Origin: a bacterium
Lineage (GTDB): Bacteria; Patescibacteriota; Doudnabacteria; UBA920
NCBI GenBank assembly: GCA_021791515.1
Contig: JAJYWK010000008.1
Location: 1-41,050 of the forward strand
Reading direction: 5' to 3'
Length of the DNA: 41,050 bases
The position numbers and the translations under genes are program-made. Below the pieces are notes generated by a model. It saw nothing but the letters and a program-made list of their open reading frames with translations. It was not told where the DNA came from and did no database searches. Positions 1 through 8,692 of this stretch are shown piece by piece (within the stretch, counting starts at the first letter, position 1; each line of letters starts with the position of its first letter).

Positions 1-2
1 AG

Positions 3-227
3 CCCGAAGCGGTCCAGGTGGACAGAAACGTGGACGAGATGGGCGTTTTGCTTTCCGTGAAAGTCGGAGACGGAGATGCGGGCATCGTAATCGGAAAAGA
101 AGGCCGCGGCATCCAGGCGCTCCGGACAATCATGAATACTGTCGGCCGCCGGGTCAATGCCAGGGTTAATATAAAACTTTTGGTACCGGAACTGGCGGGC
201 CATACCCGTCACAGCGAAATTGATTAA
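3..227 (+). CDS. khpA: KhpA-type KH-domain RNA-binding protein (5' end outside the window)
   Basis: The reading frame is open from base 3 and ends in TAA at 225-227, so the N-terminus lies upstream of the window. The visible 74 residues contain the KH core GKEGRGIQALR (the GxxG loop region), preceded by VDEMGVLLSVKV and followed by NARVNIKLLVPE. This is the pattern of the small bacterial KH protein KhpA, usually about 75-80 residues, which binds RNA and often partners KhpB/Jag. It could be a host gene flanking the phage region, because nothing else phage-like lies upstream in view. It ends 52 bp before the first phage-type gene, with a strong hairpin between. Family call is firm; host or phage ownership is unresolved. 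Confidence 0.85.
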   Translation, partial: PEAVQVDRNVDEMGVLLSVKVGDGDAGIVIGKEGRGIQALRTIMNTVGRRVNARVNIKLLVPELAGHTRHSEID

Positions 228-237
228 CAAGTAAAGA

Positions 238-266
238 CAGTCCGGCGGCCAACTACCGCCGGACTG
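238..266 (+). other. 11-bp GC-rich stem-loop after the KH gene
   Basis: The arms 238-248 and 256-266 are perfect inverted repeats (core AGTCCGGCGG / CCGCCGGACT) around a 7-nt loop. No T-run follows on either strand, so a classical intrinsic terminator is not supported. It may stabilise the 3' end of the KH transcript or mark the boundary with the following operon. Confidence 0.55.
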
Positions 267-279
267 CCTACAGACTAAC

Positions 280-585
280 ATGAACACATACAAGGCAGGC
301 AATGAGATAGAAAAGAAAGCCTACGACCGTTTACTCGCCCAGCGCTACTGGGTCGAGAAAACCAGACGGGCGAAATTCCAGCCGCAGGACTTTTTTTACT
401 GCTGGGATTTTATAGCAGTAAATGAAAAACACATTAGATTTATCCAAGTTAGCGGCAAGCCGTTCACCCAAAGGTCGAGGGCCGACAAAGAACGGATGCT
501 GGCCTTCCCAAAACCGCAGGGAACCATAAAAGAATACTGGTATTGGGACGAAAAAAATGAAAGATTCGAAATTCAAACCATATGA
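280..585 (+). CDS. Small restriction-endonuclease-fold-like protein (putative)
   Basis: This 101-residue protein has a helix with E9 and E11, then D43 in WDFIAV and the strand IRFIQVSGK. The order acid, D, (E/Q)-x-(K/S) resembles the PD-(D/E)XK nuclease core seen in Holliday-junction resolvases and VRR-NUC proteins. The usual ExK lysine is replaced in QVS, so catalysis is uncertain. K60 lies two residues after S58 and could substitute. Its stop overlaps the next start in an ATGA, which implies translational coupling. A small nuclease or an inactive fold relative before a terminase module would fit DNA packaging or recombination. Function is inferred from pattern only. Confidence 0.45.
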   Translation: MNTYKAGNEIEKKAYDRLLAQRYWVEKTRRAKFQPQDFFYCWDFIAVNEKHIRFIQVSGKPFTQRSRADKERMLAFPKPQGTIKEYWYWDEKNERFEIQTI

Positions 586-851
586 TTAAAACCAGGCTTG
601 AAACTTTGGAAGACCTGCACAATATGGCTCAGGAAGATCTTATTCGGGGACAAATAAAAATCAGGAACTTGCATGAACTAAAAGATGATGACGTGGTGGA
701 GGGTTTCCAGAAGAAGGGTCTTTATGGGGATTACACGCAGGCGACCAAATGGGATGTGATGGATCAGGAAAAGAAAGAAATCAACCGCATTACCAAAGTT
801 TTGAGAACAATAGAAACCATGATTGAGCAGGAGAAAAAACACCCTAACTAA
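582..851 (+). CDS. Hypothetical coiled-coil protein
   Basis: This 89-residue, charged, mostly helical protein has no recognisable catalytic motif. The C-terminal half (around QEKKEINRITKVLRTIETM) has heptad-like spacing suggestive of a coiled coil. The start overlaps the preceding stop by 4 bp (ATGA) and the methyltransferase gene follows after 14 bp, so it belongs to the same operon. I do not recognise the family. Confidence 0.6.
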   Translation: MIKTRLETLEDLHNMAQEDLIRGQIKIRNLHELKDDDVVEGFQKKGLYGDYTQATKWDVMDQEKKEINRITKVLRTIETMIEQEKKHPN

Positions 852-865
852 ATTGTAAAAAACAC

Positions 866-2140
866 ATGGACAAAAACATAAAGGGAATAAAAATAAGCGG
901 ACTTAAACACCCCAAATACAATCCGCGGGAAATAAACCGGGAAGACCTGGACGCCCTGAAGCGCTCCATCGAAAAATTCGGGCTGCGCGGACTGATAACC
1001 ATCAACACCCACAAAGGCCGTGAGAACATTATTGTAGGCGGCAACCTTACAATAATGGCTTTGAAGGAACTAGACTGGGAGATGCTGCCCGAAAAAAATG
1101 CCGACTTCATAGACCTGAAATTAGAAGACGAGCAGGCGCTTAATGTTGCCCTAAACAAGCTGGCACAGAATCGGGAATGGAACGACGAAAGACTGGCAGA
1201 AATTATGTGGAATTTAAACCACAGTGGGTACGATACCAGCTACACCGGATTCGGCGAAGTGGAAATCAGCAACTTGCTGGACAGCCAAATATTAAACGAG
1301 CCGGATGAGGAAGAAGAAAAGACTCCTGAGGAAGAATACCAGGATATTAAAAAGCCGGAATCAAAATACGGTGAAATTTACCAGCTCGGGCGGCACCGGC
1401 TTATGTGCGGCGATGCGACAAAGATTGAAGACATAAAAAAACTTTTGGGATCAGCCAAGGCGGATATGGTATTTACCGACCCGCCATATAACGTCGCCCA
1501 CGTCAGTCATGAAAAGAAAGGAAAATTTCCGACAGAGCAGGGAAAAATTCTTGGCGACCAGCAGAGCCAGGAAGAGTTCCAAGGCTTCAGCCAAAAGGTC
1601 TTTGCCAACTACTACGAAATTATGAAACCTGGAGCGGTTATTTATGCCTGCACGGGGTATTCAAGTTACCCGCTATGGTATTACGAAATGCTGAATGCGG
1701 GCTTTGAATTTTCCTCCACGATCGTTTGGGTAAAGCCTTCCTTCGCCATTGGCTGGGGTGATTACAAAAAGCAGTACGAGCAGGTAATGAAAGCCAGGCG
1801 GAGCAAGGGCAAAACCAAAGCCCAGCCGATTATGTATGGCTGGAAAAAAGGTGAACGCCATTTTTACTACGGCGACAACAACGAAAGTGACGTGTGGGAC
1901 ATGCCCCGAAAGGCCATCACCAAAATGGCTCACCCCACCGAAAAGCCGGAATGGCTGATTATGCGGGCCATTAAAAATTCCAGCCGGGTAAGCCAAATGG
2001 TGGTCGATTTCTTCGGCGGATCAGGCAGTACCCTGTTCGCCGCAAACAAGCTGGAACGCACCTGCTACTTGTTGGAACTGGACCCCCGCTGGTGCGACGT
2101 TATCCGGAAACGCTGGGAGAAAGTTAAGCTAAAAGAATAA
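866..2140 (+). CDS. ParB-like domain fused to N4-cytosine/N6-adenine DNA methyltransferase
   Basis: Two domains are visible. Residues about 3-120 form a ParB/Srx-like domain (KHPKYNPREI near the start, then IVGGNLTIMAL in place of the usual GxxR/GGH motif). Residues about 165-420 form a beta-class amino-methyltransferase: catalytic motif IV is TDPPY (D205-Y208) and the SAM-binding motif I FFGGSGS (382-388) follows it, the order that defines the beta class. It should methylate the exocyclic amine of adenine or cytosine in DNA, perhaps protecting phage DNA from host restriction or marking packaging sites. ParB-methylase fusions of this type are common directly upstream of phage terminases, as here. 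Target sequence cannot be read from the protein. Confidence 0.9.
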   Translation: MDKNIKGIKISGLKHPKYNPREINREDLDALKRSIEKFGLRGLITINTHKGRENIIVGGNLTIMALKELDWEMLPEKNADFIDLKLEDEQALNVALNKLAQNREWNDERLAEIMWNLNHSGYDTSYTGFGEVEISNLLDSQILNEPDEEEEKTPEEEYQDIKKPESKYGEIYQLGRHRLMCGDATKIEDIKKLLGSAKADMVFTDPPYNVAHVSHEKKGKFPTEQGKILGDQQSQEEFQGFSQKVFANYYEIMKPGAVIYACTGYSSYPLWYYEMLNAGFEFSSTIVWVKPSFAIGWGDYKKQYEQVMKARRSKGKTKAQPIMYGWKKGERHFYYGDNNESDVWDMPRKAITKMAHPTEKPEWLIMRAIKNSSRVSQMVVDFFGGSGSTLFAANKLERTCYLLELDPRWCDVIRKRWEKVKLKE

Positions 2141-2142
2141 AT

Positions 2143-2760
2143 ATGTCCCTGCCAACCCTTACGACATCCAAGATGCCTAACGAAACCGAACAGCAGTATT
2201 CTGCTTGGCTTTTGTATTGCGAAGCAGGAAGCATTGATAAGCTCATTAGGCAATGGAACGCCCTCAACCAAAACCCAACCAAAACCCAACCAGAATTTGA
2301 GCCGTTTCTTCATAAACTAGCCGAACTTCCTAATCGCTGGTCAATCGTACAATGGTCAAAAAAATATCGCTGGGTCCAGCGCACCGATTTAAAATTGACT
2401 GAAGATGTTGAGGCTATCCGGGAAAAGATAAAGAAAATTACATCGGCCAAAAAACATAAAATAGCAGAAAACTTTGAACGAATCATAAACAGAAGGCTTA
2501 AACAGTTGCGCGATGGTGAAATAGTAACAGGTAATGACCTAAAACAGGCATGGGAGATGTTACGCACCGAACTTGGCGAGACCATCGGCAAACATGAACT
2601 CGATATCCGGGAAGAAGATCAAAAACCGCCGACCGAAGAAGAAATGGCCGGAATTGGAGACATCAGTCAAGCATTCAAGGCATTTTATGAACAACAATGG
2701 AAACGACCCGGAAAAGAAACTGGTCACCTATTGGGTAACAAAAAACAAGATAAAAAATGA
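2143..2760 (+). CDS. Putative phage terminase small subunit
   Basis: This 205-residue protein lies 2 bp after the methyltransferase and overlaps the large-terminase start. The N-terminus (NETEQQYSAWLLYCEAGSI, then a WSKKYRWVQR segment) matches the helix-turn-helix plus W/Y-rich linker typical of small terminase proteins. A helical middle (residues about 85-150, KITSAKKHKIAENF onward) would be the oligomerisation region. The role would be recognition of the packaging site and recruitment of TerL. The call rests on this pattern and on position. A second ATG at 2173 would shorten it by ten residues. Confidence 0.7.
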   Translation: MSLPTLTTSKMPNETEQQYSAWLLYCEAGSIDKLIRQWNALNQNPTKTQPEFEPFLHKLAELPNRWSIVQWSKKYRWVQRTDLKLTEDVEAIREKIKKITSAKKHKIAENFERIINRRLKQLRDGEIVTGNDLKQAWEMLRTELGETIGKHELDIREEDQKPPTEEEMAGIGDISQAFKAFYEQQWKRPGKETGHLLGNKKQDKK

Positions 2761-4234
2761 GAGCGGCGAATTGATAGAATTCGGCGACCACCGTTTCCTT
2801 TGGGAAATTTATGACGACCAAAACCCGGTGCTCGTACTGCGCAAAGGGTCGCAAATCGGCGCCAGCACAATGGAAGTCCTGAAAACTTTTCACGCAGCCC
2901 GCTTCTGGGGAATTAACCAGATTTATACCTTACCGACCGTGGATGACGTAGCCGAGTTCGTAAAAAGCAAAGTTAACCGCATCCTGAAAGTTAATCCCTG
3001 CATCAGGCAAGGCGTGAGTTCAAAGGACGTAGATTCCGTTGAGCAAAAACAAATTGGCAAAGCCTTCCTGTTTTTCAAAGGTACCTACACGGAAAAGGAA
3101 GCGATAATGCTGACTTCCGACCGCAACATCCATGACGAGCTGGACAAATCCAAGCCGGAAGTTATTCGGGATTACATGAGCCGCATCGGCTTCTCCAAAA
3201 TACGCAGCCAGCATTACTTCTCCACCCCGACAATCCCAGATGTAGGCGTAGATAAACTATTCGCACAATCAGACCAAAAATACTGGCGCTTTAACTGTCC
3301 GCATTGCAGATACCGCCAGCACATGGAATGGGATAAAAATCTCGACCGGGAACGAAAAATATATGTCTGCCAGAAATGCCGCAAGGAAATTACATCAAGA
3401 CAGGTTTGCGACCTGGGAGAATGGGAAGCAAAATTCCCAAGCGAATCAATAAGCGGTTACTGGATAAACCAGATGATGTGCCCGTGGAGAACTGCGGCCG
3501 ACTTAATCAAGGAAGAGTCCCTGGCAGAAGACACCCAGTATTTTTATAACTTCGTCCTGGGCCTGCCTTACCTCTCAGCCGACCTCCGCATTCCGGCCAG
3601 CCTGTTCCTGAAAAATCTTACTGAAATCAACGCAGCATCCGAAGGAGACAACGTTATGGGAGCGGACACCGGCAACGAAAACCACGTGGTGATAGGAAAC
3701 AAGAAAGGTATATTCTGGATGGGTAAACTTAAAGACCGGCCCAACCGGACCCGCTGGCAACAGATGGCGGAACTCATCCAATTTTACGACATCAGGACTT
3801 GCGTGGTGGATGCCATGCCCTGGACCGAAGAAGCTTTGCTTCTTGCCAAAAAATTCCCTTACCGGGTCTTTGTAAATTTTTATAAGGAAGATCCGAAGAT
3901 GCTGGAAGTCGTCCGCTGGAACGATGATAAAGAAGGCGAAGAAAAAGAATTTGAAGAAGAGGTCAAAGTGCTGACTTCCCGAAACAGAATTATTGACGAC
4001 ACCATATCCTCCTTAAGGCGCGGGGAAATAAAATTCGACATAGAAAAAGACTACCCCGCTTTCCGCTTGCTCATTGATCACGCCCAGACAATGTACTCGC
4101 GCACAGTAACCGACAAACTTGGACAGGAAAAGCGCGAATGGGAATCCACCACCGGCGAAGACCACCTGTGGCACGCATTAATCTATTGGCACATTGCATT
4201 AAAAAAGCGAAATAAATATGAACCCAACCGTTAA
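2687..4234 (+). CDS. Phage terminase large subunit, GpA type
   Basis: This is the packaging ATPase-nuclease (515 residues from the chosen start). The ATPase has an adenine-binding/Walker A region RKGSQIGAST (residues 52-61) and a Walker B-like HDELDKS near 145. A zinc ribbon follows (CPHC then CQKC, about 25 residues apart), a hallmark of lambda GpA-type terminases. The C-terminal RNase H-like nuclease has acidic strands at MGADTGNE and CVVDAMPW. I chose the ATG at 2687 over an open extension to 2573, because AAGG at 2677-2680 gives a ribosome-binding site and homology-like sequence begins there. It overlaps the small subunit by 74 bp in another frame. Confidence 0.92.
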   Translation: MNNNGNDPEKKLVTYWVTKNKIKNESGELIEFGDHRFLWEIYDDQNPVLVLRKGSQIGASTMEVLKTFHAARFWGINQIYTLPTVDDVAEFVKSKVNRILKVNPCIRQGVSSKDVDSVEQKQIGKAFLFFKGTYTEKEAIMLTSDRNIHDELDKSKPEVIRDYMSRIGFSKIRSQHYFSTPTIPDVGVDKLFAQSDQKYWRFNCPHCRYRQHMEWDKNLDRERKIYVCQKCRKEITSRQVCDLGEWEAKFPSESISGYWINQMMCPWRTAADLIKEESLAEDTQYFYNFVLGLPYLSADLRIPASLFLKNLTEINAASEGDNVMGADTGNENHVVIGNKKGIFWMGKLKDRPNRTRWQQMAELIQFYDIRTCVVDAMPWTEEALLLAKKFPYRVFVNFYKEDPKMLEVVRWNDDKEGEEKEFEEEVKVLTSRNRIIDDTISSLRRGEIKFDIEKDYPAFRLLIDHAQTMYSRTVTDKLGQEKREWESTTGEDHLWHALIYWHIALKKRNKYEPNR

Positions 4235-4475
4235 AAATTCAACCGGCAGCAACACAAAAAGGTCAAAATTAGTTGAAAAAGAGGTAAGAAAAAAGTTAAG
4301 TCAGGAAGATGAAACCCTGACCCTTGTAGATATTGCAGCTGGCATAGACGAAGTAAAAAAACATGGCTTCGGACGTGTCGTAATTTTTGTGCAAAATGGC
4401 TACATTTACCATTGGGAGTGGACTAAATCCAAGACCAGGAGGAAAGCAAAACGTCATTTGACTTCTTTCCGATAA
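4218..4475 (+). CDS. Hypothetical small basic protein
   Basis: This 85-residue protein starts 17 bp inside the end of the large terminase gene. It is rich in Lys and Arg, with a central LTLVDIAAGIDEVKKHGFG helix and a beta hairpin-like VVIFVQNGYIYHW. I do not recognise the family. Co-translation with TerL suggests it belongs to the packaging operon, and it is the last gene before the cargo segment. Confidence 0.55.
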   Translation: MNPTVKNSTGSNTKRSKLVEKEVRKKLSQEDETLTLVDIAAGIDEVKKHGFGRVVIFVQNGYIYHWEWTKSKTRRKAKRHLTSFR

Positions 4476-4705
4476 TGGTCAATGCTTTAGACAGGAGCAT
4501 AAAATAATCTTTAACTACGCCGGATTTTGACTAAATGACGGATATATAGTCTGATTAAACTTTAAAAAATTTTAAAGCCATGAAGCCCGCAAATCAAACA
4601 ATTTGGTTTTGCTTAACTACGCCCCGCCAATATTTTACTGCCCATTTAAATTCAGGCCTTTTCGAGGATTCGACAAAGGTCTTTAATTTTTAAAAGAACA
4701 AATTT
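4476..4705. other. AT-rich intergenic region with repeats between terminase operon and mltG
   Basis: No gene is seen in these 230 bp. They contain two exact copies of TTAACTACGCC (4511-4521 and 4613-4623), 102 bp apart. An inverted repeat CTTTAAAA-aa-TTTTAAAG (4560-4577) lies between them. A TTGACT at 4527-4532 has no good -10 at 16-18 bp, so I do not call a promoter. The repeated motif could be a regulator site for the cargo genes downstream, but this is unproven. Confidence 0.35.
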
Positions 4706-5809
4706 ATGATGGACAACATCCCAAAACGAAAACTTTTTATAGGAGGAGGAATAACCGCAGCCGGAATAATTCTACTCGGAATTGTGTACTGGCTGGGTTT
4801 TACAGCCCCGCAAAAAAACTCCGGTACGGAAAATTTTATCGTGCCTCTCAAGACATCGCAGCAGGATGCAATCAAAATTTTACGGGACAAAGGATTTATA
4901 AAACAGGAGTGGGCATTCAAAATTGTCTGGGATTTGCAAGGCCTTGATGATCGGACTATCCAGCCTGGCGGATATAAAATTTCCAAAAGCGATTCGCCTT
5001 GGAAGATCGCACAGACCCTCGCTTATAAACAAAGCATGAAGTGGGTGGTAATACCCGAAGGCTGGCGCAAGGAGCAGATCGCGGAACTGCTGGCTTCCAC
5101 CTTTGGCTGGGAGAATAAAGTTAAAAATACCTGGGTCAACACTTTAACTTCCATGAAGTATGACTATGTAGAAGGAGTCTACTTCCCGGACACCTATCTG
5201 ATTCCCGTGGACGAAACCCCGCAGCAGATAGCCGAACGAATGCGTCGGAGATTCGATGAACAGTTCGCGCCCTACGCCAAAGAAGCCTTAGACCAGAACA
5301 TTAAATGGACCACAGCCCTAAAGCTTGCCTCAATTGTTCAAAGGGAAGCCGGAGGCAAACAGGACATGCCAATTATTGCCGGCATCTTATGGAACCGCCT
5401 GCTTAAGGACATGAAACTGGAAGTGGACGCTACCGTGCAGTACGCCAGGGATTCCAAGCTGGCTTATGCCGCCGACCCCTGCGAAGATTCCAACAGCGTC
5501 CAGCGCCAGAACGGAAACTGCTACAATCCCGAACTCATGCAAATGTCCGTGCCATATACCGGAATCCAGGACTGGTGGAAACCCATTACTCCGGCCGACA
5601 AAGACCTTGGATCGCTTTACAATACTTACCTTTACAAAGGCCTGCCCCCACACCCCATTGATAATCCCGGCATTGATGCTATTGATGCCGTCCTTCATCC
5701 TGCCCAAACGGAATGCCTTTACTACCTGCACGACAGCAACCGCCAGATTCACTGCGCCAAGACTTACGAAGAACACCAGCAGAATATCAATCAATATTTA
5801 AAAAATTAA
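4706..5809 (+). CDS. mltG: MltG-like endolytic murein transglycosylase
   Basis: This 367-residue protein has one N-terminal membrane segment (residues about 12-32) and an extracytoplasmic LysM-like/YceG domain. The catalytic core LASIVQREAG puts the conserved glutamate at E214, followed by GILWNRL and LEVDATVQYA, the family's usual continuation. Known MltG enzymes cleave nascent glycan strands at the outer face of the cytoplasmic membrane and help set chain length. Length is normal (about 340-370). It is unusual here because it sits between terminase and portal genes. It may help virion entry, lysis or wall remodelling, or be a captured host gene. The start lacks a clear Shine-Dalgarno; ATG at 4709 is equally possible. 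Confidence 0.9.
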   Translation: MMDNIPKRKLFIGGGITAAGIILLGIVYWLGFTAPQKNSGTENFIVPLKTSQQDAIKILRDKGFIKQEWAFKIVWDLQGLDDRTIQPGGYKISKSDSPWKIAQTLAYKQSMKWVVIPEGWRKEQIAELLASTFGWENKVKNTWVNTLTSMKYDYVEGVYFPDTYLIPVDETPQQIAERMRRRFDEQFAPYAKEALDQNIKWTTALKLASIVQREAGGKQDMPIIAGILWNRLLKDMKLEVDATVQYARDSKLAYAADPCEDSNSVQRQNGNCYNPELMQMSVPYTGIQDWWKPITPADKDLGSLYNTYLYKGLPPHPIDNPGIDAIDAVLHPAQTECLYYLHDSNRQIHCAKTYEEHQQNINQYLKN

Positions 5810-5833
5810 ATGCCTTGGAGGGGGAAGGAAAAT

Positions 5834-7042
5834 ATGAATAAAAAAATTATCATTCCCGCCATAATCGTTGTGGTTGCTACCGGAGCCGTGGCTTACGCTA
5901 CGCTTTCAAACAAAAACCAATGCGACAAAAATACAATTACCAGCCCAATACACGGGATTCAAACGATGTCAGAACGGGTTCAAAATACGGAAGGAATTGT
6001 CATCGGTACCATTACAGATATCAAACCGACAGCCTGCCGGAAAGATAAAACCGGTGACTACCATATGTACACTGATTATACCCTTTCTATTGAACAAGGG
6101 ATCAAAGGAAGTATTGACCACGATGTTAATCTTCGTCTACCGGGAGGCAGTATGGGTAGCGGAATAAACAAAATATCTGAGATGGTTGAAGATACCCCGG
6201 AACTTGTCAAAGGAGAAAAACTCCTTGCCTTCCTTTCTAAAAACTCTTCAATAGATTTGCCAAATAACAGCTATTCAATCTACGGCGGTGACTTAGGCTC
6301 GTACCAAATCAAAGACGGACAAGCTATTAACTTTGAAGGGTCTGTGGCCTTGGGAGAGCTAATAAACCAGATACAAGCGCCCATGCAGCTGGTAAAGCCA
6401 ACCGCTGAAAAAATGGAAACCGAGAAAGCATCAATCAGGAAATTTATGGGCGACCCGAACCTCGACCTGATTTACAGGACCACCGATAAGAACGCCACCA
6501 ACCTGACCGTAGGCAAAGTCACCAAGCTAAACAGCGGAGGCTGGCAGATGGATACGCCTAAGGAATGGGAACGGCCGGTGGACATTTACCAGCAGACCGC
6601 TTACATGGACAATCGCTGCGAGATTTACGAATACGAATTGGATTCCAGGAACGCCCAGGTTGTGGAAGTTAGAATTATGTATCCGCAGGAACTCCAAGGA
6701 CAGGACTTAATGGCGGCCGAAATTGGAACTAAGTGCGGGTCGCTCCCGTCCCTGGAAACTCCCTTAAAGACCAAAGACCAGATTGAACAGGAAGCCTTTA
6801 AATACTTAGGCCGGGATAATGGCGACATTCTGATTAAATCGAACATCCAGTTTGTCTATACGCCAAGCATGAAGAACCCCAAGAACGCTCCGGCCTTTAA
6901 CGAATGGAAATGGCAGGATAAAAGCTACAAGCTGCCGGAGGGCTTAACCGCGGACGTAGAACCCTATCCGACCGTAAGAATTATCATGAGCAGTAATGGC
7001 AGGCTGGTAAATTATTTTAACTCAAGAGGATTGTTTAACTAA
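5834..7042 (+). CDS. Membrane-anchored extracytoplasmic protein, N-terminal domain shared with 10698-11288
   Basis: This 402-residue protein starts at the ATG after GGGGGAAGGAA, a good ribosome-binding site. Residues about 4-24 form a membrane anchor or signal segment. Residues about 30-190 (RVQNTEGIVIGTITDI, then LRLPGGSMG, then LVKGEKLLAFLSK) resemble the protein at 10698-11288 motif by motif, so the two share a beta-rich extracytoplasmic domain often found beside matrixin proteases. The C-terminal half (about 200-402) is a different region with several Tyr/Trp and paired Cys. It lies in a same-strand run with the next two genes. No enzyme motif is seen; role unknown, probably surface or periplasm-equivalent. 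Confidence 0.7.
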   Translation: MNKKIIIPAIIVVVATGAVAYATLSNKNQCDKNTITSPIHGIQTMSERVQNTEGIVIGTITDIKPTACRKDKTGDYHMYTDYTLSIEQGIKGSIDHDVNLRLPGGSMGSGINKISEMVEDTPELVKGEKLLAFLSKNSSIDLPNNSYSIYGGDLGSYQIKDGQAINFEGSVALGELINQIQAPMQLVKPTAEKMETEKASIRKFMGDPNLDLIYRTTDKNATNLTVGKVTKLNSGGWQMDTPKEWERPVDIYQQTAYMDNRCEIYEYELDSRNAQVVEVRIMYPQELQGQDLMAAEIGTKCGSLPSLETPLKTKDQIEQEAFKYLGRDNGDILIKSNIQFVYTPSMKNPKNAPAFNEWKWQDKSYKLPEGLTADVEPYPTVRIIMSSNGRLVNYFNSRGLFN

Positions 7043-7052
7043 CGAAAATACC

Positions 7053-8195
7053 ATGAACAAAACAATACCAATTTGGATTAAAATAGGGTTGCCTGTTATC
7101 GTGCTGTCCGTAGCCTCGGGCCTGGCTGCATGGAAATATAACTCAGCTAAAAGCGTGAGCGGCAATCCCATAGCACAAAAGGCTTACGCCGCCCTGGCCG
7201 ACAAAGACAACACAATTGAGCGGGTTAAAATCATCATGCAGGACAGCACGCTTGAAACCTGGCATGATCCGGCAACTGGCTATTCACGTTCGGAGAGCAA
7301 AGACCTTCAGGGCAATATTCAGAATATAACGATTGTAAAGGGAGATACAGTTGTGCATCTGGCACCGGCTGAAAAGAAAGCTTCCATAACCCATTTAAGT
7401 CCCAGGATTGTAAAGATGAACGAATACCTCTATTACTCCAAACAGTTTGACCTGATTAAGGTGGATTTAAATTCAGCCGACTGGACAAGGCTTCCCGATG
7501 CTACTATTCATGGCACAAAGACTTACGTGATTGAACACTTGGCCAAAGGGACTATCGACAGTCGAGTGGTCATGAGGCTCTACCTGGACCAGAATTCTCT
7601 AATGCCAATCCGCGATGAGCTTTATTCGGAAGACCACAAAAAATTATTGAACAGCGATGACCGGGAATATAAGCTAGTGTCGTCTGCTGAAGAACCATCA
7701 CTTTTTGACACCACTATCCCCCAAGGATATAGCGTAACCGAAACTTACAGCAATGACATAGTTACATCAAACGAATGGGCCAACTACAACTCCAGTATTT
7801 ACCCTATATCATTTAGCGTCCCGCCTAAGTCTGCCGTCATTATTGAAAACAATGGCTCGCCCGCTCAATTTATCGAAGTGCGGGGGCAGGCAATAAACGA
7901 CACCTACTGGCCATGGATAGAGATACAAGCCTTGATGTTTACTCCCTCGAAAAATTTAAGACAATGGGTTGAGAATCAATTTACAAATGCCTATTCCAAA
8001 GTGAAAGACACTAAGGTAGCCGGATTACCTGCTGTGCATGGTGTGCATGACCGAAGTGAACAAAGCTATGGTAGCGAAGACTACTATATGGTTTACAAAG
8101 GCAAGCTGTATAAAATCACGTTTCTGAATTCCACCGGCAAAGATTCGGACTGGATGCTGTATAACAAATTTTTAGAAAGCATAAAATTTCAATAA
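7053..8195 (+). CDS. Membrane-anchored protein with LolA/RseB-like sensor-type fold (putative)
   Basis: This 380-residue protein has an N-terminal membrane segment (residues about 9-27). Residues about 40-225 alternate short strands with patterns such as TLETWHDPATGYSR, IVKGDTVVHLAP and VVMRLYLDQNSLMPIRDELY, reminiscent of LolA/RseB-type half-barrels. Residues about 245-380 (YPISFSVP through VYKGKLYKITFLNS to FLESIKF) resemble the PsbP-like domain found on many surface proteins. Both are fold impressions, not motif matches. It follows the previous gene by 10 bp and precedes a membrane protein by 5 bp, so the three are probably one operon. No catalytic residues are evident. Confidence 0.6.
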   Translation: MNKTIPIWIKIGLPVIVLSVASGLAAWKYNSAKSVSGNPIAQKAYAALADKDNTIERVKIIMQDSTLETWHDPATGYSRSESKDLQGNIQNITIVKGDTVVHLAPAEKKASITHLSPRIVKMNEYLYYSKQFDLIKVDLNSADWTRLPDATIHGTKTYVIEHLAKGTIDSRVVMRLYLDQNSLMPIRDELYSEDHKKLLNSDDREYKLVSSAEEPSLFDTTIPQGYSVTETYSNDIVTSNEWANYNSSIYPISFSVPPKSAVIIENNGSPAQFIEVRGQAINDTYWPWIEIQALMFTPSKNLRQWVENQFTNAYSKVKDTKVAGLPAVHGVHDRSEQSYGSEDYYMVYKGKLYKITFLNSTGKDSDWMLYNKFLESIKFQ

Positions 8196-8200
8196 AATAT

Positions 8201-8578
8201 ATGAAAAAGACACTTTTGATATCAGTTGGGTTTTCCATACTTTTTGTGATGTTAAATACTTTTCTATTCTGGGGTGATTGGTTTTGGGGCGACTGGCACT
8301 TCATATTATATTACGGCCTGTTACCAGGATTTTGTCTTGCCTATATTCAGAAGTATGAAACAAGCTTGCAGATTATAAAACCGACCCTTATAGGTTCAAT
8401 AATATGGAGCTTTTTAGGAATGCTGTTAGTGGTATTTATATCTGTACTAAAGTCCGGCACTCCGTTTGACTGGCAAGCAATACTGCAAGGAGGGCTGATT
8501 TACGCAATCATATCATTCATAGGTGGACTTGTGGAAATTGTTATCAAAGGCTTCATAGCCTTAGCTAAGAGAGTCTAA
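8201..8578 (+). CDS. Small four-helix integral membrane protein
   Basis: This 125-residue protein has four hydrophobic stretches (about 4-20, 26-46, 58-78 and 92-118) and short charged loops. The second and third carry Trp-rich FWGDWFWGDW and LYYGLLPG. No family is recognised. It directly follows the anchored protein at 7053-8195 and could be its membrane partner. A phage superinfection-exclusion role is conceivable for cargo membrane proteins, but nothing in the sequence proves it. Confidence 0.55.
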   Translation: MKKTLLISVGFSILFVMLNTFLFWGDWFWGDWHFILYYGLLPGFCLAYIQKYETSLQIIKPTLIGSIIWSFLGMLLVVFISVLKSGTPFDWQAILQGGLIYAIISFIGGLVEIVIKGFIALAKRV

Positions 8579-8586
8579 ATTTACTA

Positions 8587-8653
8587 TCGGCAGTCCCGCT
8601 CCTGTTGCGAGTTGGTTGGAACACGCAACGTTAAGGAGTGGCCGACGGGGCGG
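8587..8653 (+). ncRNA. Structured leader with possible pseudoknot upstream of 8693
   Basis: Three nested helices can be drawn: TCGGC/GCCGA (8587-8591 with 8641-8645), CTCCT/AGGAG (8599-8603 with 8634-8638) and GTTGCG/CGCAAC (8604-8609 with 8624-8629). CCC at 8595-8597 could pair with GGG at 8647-8649 outside the first helix, giving an H-type pseudoknot. The element lies 40 bp before the start codon of the following secreted-protein gene. It does not match any riboswitch consensus I know. A cis-regulatory RNA is inferred from structure alone. Confidence 0.4.
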
Positions 8654-8692
8654 AGAAATAAAATAAAATTAAACAGAAACAAAGAGCAAGTT

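Noticed and set aside
2573-2686. N-terminal extension of the large terminase
   Set aside because: It lies wholly inside the small-subunit gene; the ATG at 2687 has AAGG upstream.
4527-4550. Promoter with TTGACT
   Set aside because: No -10-like hexamer occurs at 16-18 bp.
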